From an uncultured Eubacteriales bacterium (GTDB lineage: Bacteria; Bacillota; Clostridia; Oscillospirales; Oscillospiraceae), in assembly GCA_900555665.1 (NCBI GenBank), contig USLX01000017.1, forward strand, positions 1 to 23,381: a DNA stretch of 23,381 nucleotides. The letters are read 5' to 3'. Every line of letters starts with the position of its first letter. The first letter of the stretch is position 1. Below are positions 21,504 to 23,381 of the stretch, in pieces. A program made the translations under genes and the position numbers. Under the pieces are notes generated by a model. It ran no database searches. It had not been told where the DNA came from and was given only the letters and a program-made list of their open reading frames with translations.

Positions 21504-21532
21504 ATCATATATGGAAAAGGGCGGAATGTCAA
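21504..21532 (-). promoter_or_regulatory. Sigma-A promoter of the potABCD operon
   Basis: On the minus strand, a consensus TTGACA (21527-21532), a 17-base spacer and TATGAT (21504-21509) form one of the best promoter matches in the window. It lies just past the end of the RluA-family gene, which has no clear terminator before it. The remainder of 21257-21583 holds the leader hairpins and no supported gene. Confidence 0.85.
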
Positions 21533-21583
21533 TAAGAAATATGGATTTTCCGGACGAAATTTTGTGCAAGGGCGGGGAAGCGG

Positions 21584-22537
21584 TCAGGAGAAGTATTCCT
21601 GCACAAAATCGACGCGGTCTACGGTGAAAGTTTTGCCATTTAGGTACGAAAGGCAGCCGGCGTCGGTGGTGAACCGGAAGGTCAGTTTGTAGGAATAGAG
21701 GGCCTGATAGGTGCGGGCGGGGTCTTTGCCGAGCTTGCCGTATTTGCCGTCGCCGAGCAGGGGATGGCCGGCGGCGGCCATTTGTGCGCGGATCTGGTGG
21801 GTACGGCCGGTGACAAGCTCACACTCGACGAGGGAAAGACCGTTTTTTGTTTGCAGGGTACGGTAGAGCGTGCAGCAGGTCTTGGCGCCCTTCTGCGGCG
21901 TTTGGGTGACGTAGACGCGGTTTTTGACGGCGTCTTTAAAGAGGTAGCCCTCGAGTTTGCCGTCGCGCGGCTGAAGCGTGCCGTGGACGATGCAGAGATA
22001 GCGCTTGTCGATCTCGCGATCCTTGATCTTCTGGTTCAGAATGCGCAGCGCCTCGGCGGTCTTGGCAGCGATGACGATGCCGCCGGTATTGCGGTCGATG
22101 CGGTTGCAGAGCGCGGGCGTGAAGGCATGCTCCTCACGGGGGCGCCATTCGCGCTTGGCGTAGAGGTATGCTTGAATATGGTCGATGAGCGTTTTGCCGT
22201 ATTCCGCGCCGTCGTGCGGGTGGACGGCCTGGCCGGGCTTTTTGTCGACAAGCAGGAGGTTTTCGTCCTCATATACAATATTTAATTTTGGTGCGGCGAC
22301 GGTGAGATAGGCATTTTCCGGTTTGGGGGTTTCAAAAAACTCGTCGTTGATGTATAATTGCAGAAGATCCCCCTCGGAGAGGCGCGTGTCGCGCTCGGCC
22401 CGCTTGCCGTTGAGCTTGACGCGCTTGAGGCGGATATATTTCTGCGCCAGCGAGGCGGGGAGCAGGGGGACGGATTTGGCGAGGAAGCGGTCGAGCCGCT
22501 GGCCCGCGTCGTTTTTCGTGATCTGGAAGTCTTTCAT
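21584..22537 (-). CDS. RluA-family pseudouridine synthase
   Basis: The 317-residue enzyme converts uridine to pseudouridine in RNA, most likely 23S rRNA. An S4 RNA-binding domain occupies about residues 13-72 (GQRLDRFLAKSVPLLPASLAQKYIRLKRVKLNG). The catalytic domain begins near 85 with NIVYEDENLLLVDKKPGQAVHP. The catalytic Asp148 is in CNRIDRNTGG, and ELVTGRTHQIRAQMAAAGHPLLGD is the RluA-family binding block. RluC- or RluD-type cannot be separated safely. The start is taken as ATG 22535-22537; a GTG at 22544-22546 in frame is possible, and neither has a strong ribosome site. It is divergent from yceD. Confidence 0.9.
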   Translation of the reverse strand: MKDFQITKNDAGQRLDRFLAKSVPLLPASLAQKYIRLKRVKLNGKRAERDTRLSEGDLLQLYINDEFFETPKPENAYLTVAAPKLNIVYEDENLLLVDKKPGQAVHPHDGAEYGKTLIDHIQAYLYAKREWRPREEHAFTPALCNRIDRNTGGIVIAAKTAEALRILNQKIKDREIDKRYLCIVHGTLQPRDGKLEGYLFKDAVKNRVYVTQTPQKGAKTCCTLYRTLQTKNGLSLVECELVTGRTHQIRAQMAAAGHPLLGDGKYGKLGKDPARTYQALYSYKLTFRFTTDAGCLSYLNGKTFTVDRVDFVQEYFS

Positions 22538-22575
22538 GGCAGACACCCGGCGCTTTCTTGAGTTGATTTTTTGCT

Positions 22576-22605
22576 ATTTTACCACGCGGGAGCGGGAATT
22601 GTAAA
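22576..22605 (-). promoter_or_regulatory. Probable promoter of the RluA-family gene
   Basis: On the minus strand, TTTACA (22600-22605) and TAAAAT (22576-22581) are separated by 18 bases. The predicted start is about 35 bases upstream of the start codon. The match is moderate. Confidence 0.5.
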
Positions 22606-22653
22606 GCAGACAACAAAACACAAAAAAATTTGAAATTTTTTTGGAAAAAGTAT

Positions 22654-22682
22654 TTGACTTCTTCGGCAGTTTTCGATATAAT
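22654..22682 (+). promoter_or_regulatory. Sigma-A promoter of yceD-rpmF
   Basis: TTGACT (22654-22659), a 17-base spacer and a consensus TATAAT (22677-22682) lie in an AT-rich stretch. The predicted start is near 22689, about 27 bases before the start codon. Confidence 0.85.
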
Positions 22683-22715
22683 AGCATCCGCATGATTGTT
22701 GGATTGGAGGAGCCT

Positions 22716-23219
22716 ATGCTGCTGGAACTTCGAAAGATTCTTGCAAATCCCGGCGCATCGGTTCCATTTGAAACAAGCCTGGATCTGCGGGACATGGCGT
22801 TCGGCTCCTGCCGGCCTGTGACAGAAGCGGTACTGGCAAAAGGCCAGGTTCGCAACACGGCGGGCGTGATGGAGCTTACGGGCGAGGTCACAACGACGCT
22901 GCACGCGGTCTGCGACCGGTGCACGACGGCGTTTACAAGGGCGGTGCGGTTTCCGTTTGAGGCCGTTTTGGTTTCGGACGAGGTGACGGACAGCTATGAA
23001 AACCCCTGGGTGTTCGAGCTGGTCGACGGCTGCGCCGATCTGGACGACATTGTGACAACGGCGTTTGTGCTGAACATGCCGAGCCAGCTGCTTTGCCGGC
23101 CGGACTGCAAGGGACTTTGCTTCCGCTGCGGCGCCAATCTCAATCTCGGGCCCTGCGACTGCAAGCCCGAACCGGACCCCAGATTTGCTGCGCTGCAGCA
23201 ATTGCTGGATAAAATGTAG
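22716..23219 (+). CDS. yceD: YceD/DUF177 family protein
   Basis: The 167-residue protein is the conserved partner encoded before ribosomal protein L32. It has been linked to 23S rRNA accumulation or ribosome assembly in other organisms; its exact activity is not established. Cysteine pairs that may hold a metal are visible in VCDRCTTAF and in the C-terminal CRPDCKGLCFRCGANLN...CDC block. The start ATG 22716 has GGAGG at 22706-22710, five bases upstream. The longer frame from 22641 begins upstream of the promoter's -10 box and cannot be the real start. It is followed by rpmF after 41 bases. Confidence 0.9.
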   Translation: MLLELRKILANPGASVPFETSLDLRDMAFGSCRPVTEAVLAKGQVRNTAGVMELTGEVTTTLHAVCDRCTTAFTRAVRFPFEAVLVSDEVTDSYENPWVFELVDGCADLDDIVTTAFVLNMPSQLLCRPDCKGLCFRCGANLNLGPCDCKPEPDPRFAALQQLLDKM

Positions 23220-23260
23220 ACAATATGCCGTGAGGCATTTAGGCCAAGGAGGTGTACAGC

Positions 23261-23381
23261 ATGGCAGTACCCAAGAGAAAAGTATCCCGCGCGAGAAGAG
23301 ATAAGAGACGCAGCTCCCACTGGAAACTGGCGATCCCCGGCGTCGTCGCTTGCCCGAAGTGCGGCGAGCCCCGCCTGCCTC
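23261..23381 (+). CDS. rpmF: 50S ribosomal protein L32 (cut by window end)
   Basis: The frame starts ATG GCA GTA CCC AAG AGA and reads MAVPKRKVSRARRDKRRSSH, then VACPKCGEPRLP, which is the L32 family. The CPKCGEP pair is the first half of the zinc-ribbon found in Cys-containing L32 variants. AGGAGGTG at 23247-23254 is the ribosome site. About 40 codons are present, and the stop lies outside the window. It forms the usual yceD-rpmF pair. Confidence 0.97.
   Translation, partial: MAVPKRKVSRARRDKRRSSHWKLAIPGVVACPKCGEPRLP

Noticed and set aside
1..23381. CRISPR arrays, tRNA or rRNA genes, insertion sequences, phage genes
   Set aside because: No regularly spaced repeats, tRNA cloverleaf, rRNA sequence, transposase or integrase motifs were seen.

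Overview
This window looks like a chromosomal segment of a GC-rich, gut-type Clostridia, probably Oscillospiraceae/Ruminococcaceae-like. The reasons are the FabK-type fatty-acid operon, the split acetyl-CoA carboxylase with biotin carboxylase and carboxyltransferase subunits inside that operon, the NusG-II/Gx/ApbE gene set, and strong GGAGG ribosome sites. Family assignments are from memory of conserved motifs; no database search was run.

Positions 247-11381 (minus strand) hold one tightly packed 13-gene lipid operon. It is read from right to left: acpP, fabK, fabD, fabG, accB, fabZ, accC, accD, accA, a 4HBT acyl thioesterase, a canonical fabF, a second divergent ketosynthase, and an AMP-forming acyl-CoA synthetase. 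Junctions are overlaps or gaps of at most 24 bases. The operon makes malonyl-CoA, loads it on ACP and elongates. It differs from a standard set in lacking fabH and in ending with an extra ketosynthase, a thioesterase and a ligase. A near-consensus promoter (11502-11529) drives it, and three palindromes of the form GTTATC-N3-GATAAC lie just downstream of the predicted start. A divergent TetR-family gene (11622-12209) is the obvious candidate to bind them.

Positions 12210-13728 hold a repeat-rich intergenic stretch, a LytTR-PAS regulator on the minus strand, and a degraded FMN-binding-type reading frame. Positions 13729-16312 (plus strand) carry apbE, an in-frame remnant joining the start of rnfC to the end of rnfE, a truncated rnfA-like frame, a NusG-II protein and a Gx-family membrane protein. 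I read this as an rnf/extracytoplasmic electron-transfer locus that has lost its core by deletion.

Positions 16527-17102 (minus) encode a short beta-helix lipoprotein. Positions 17319-21256 (minus) are a spermidine/putrescine ABC transporter operon, potA-potB-potC-potD, with a consensus promoter and a 240-base leader that contains three hairpins. A RluA-family pseudouridine synthase (minus) and the yceD-rpmF pair (plus, rpmF cut by the window end) close the window.
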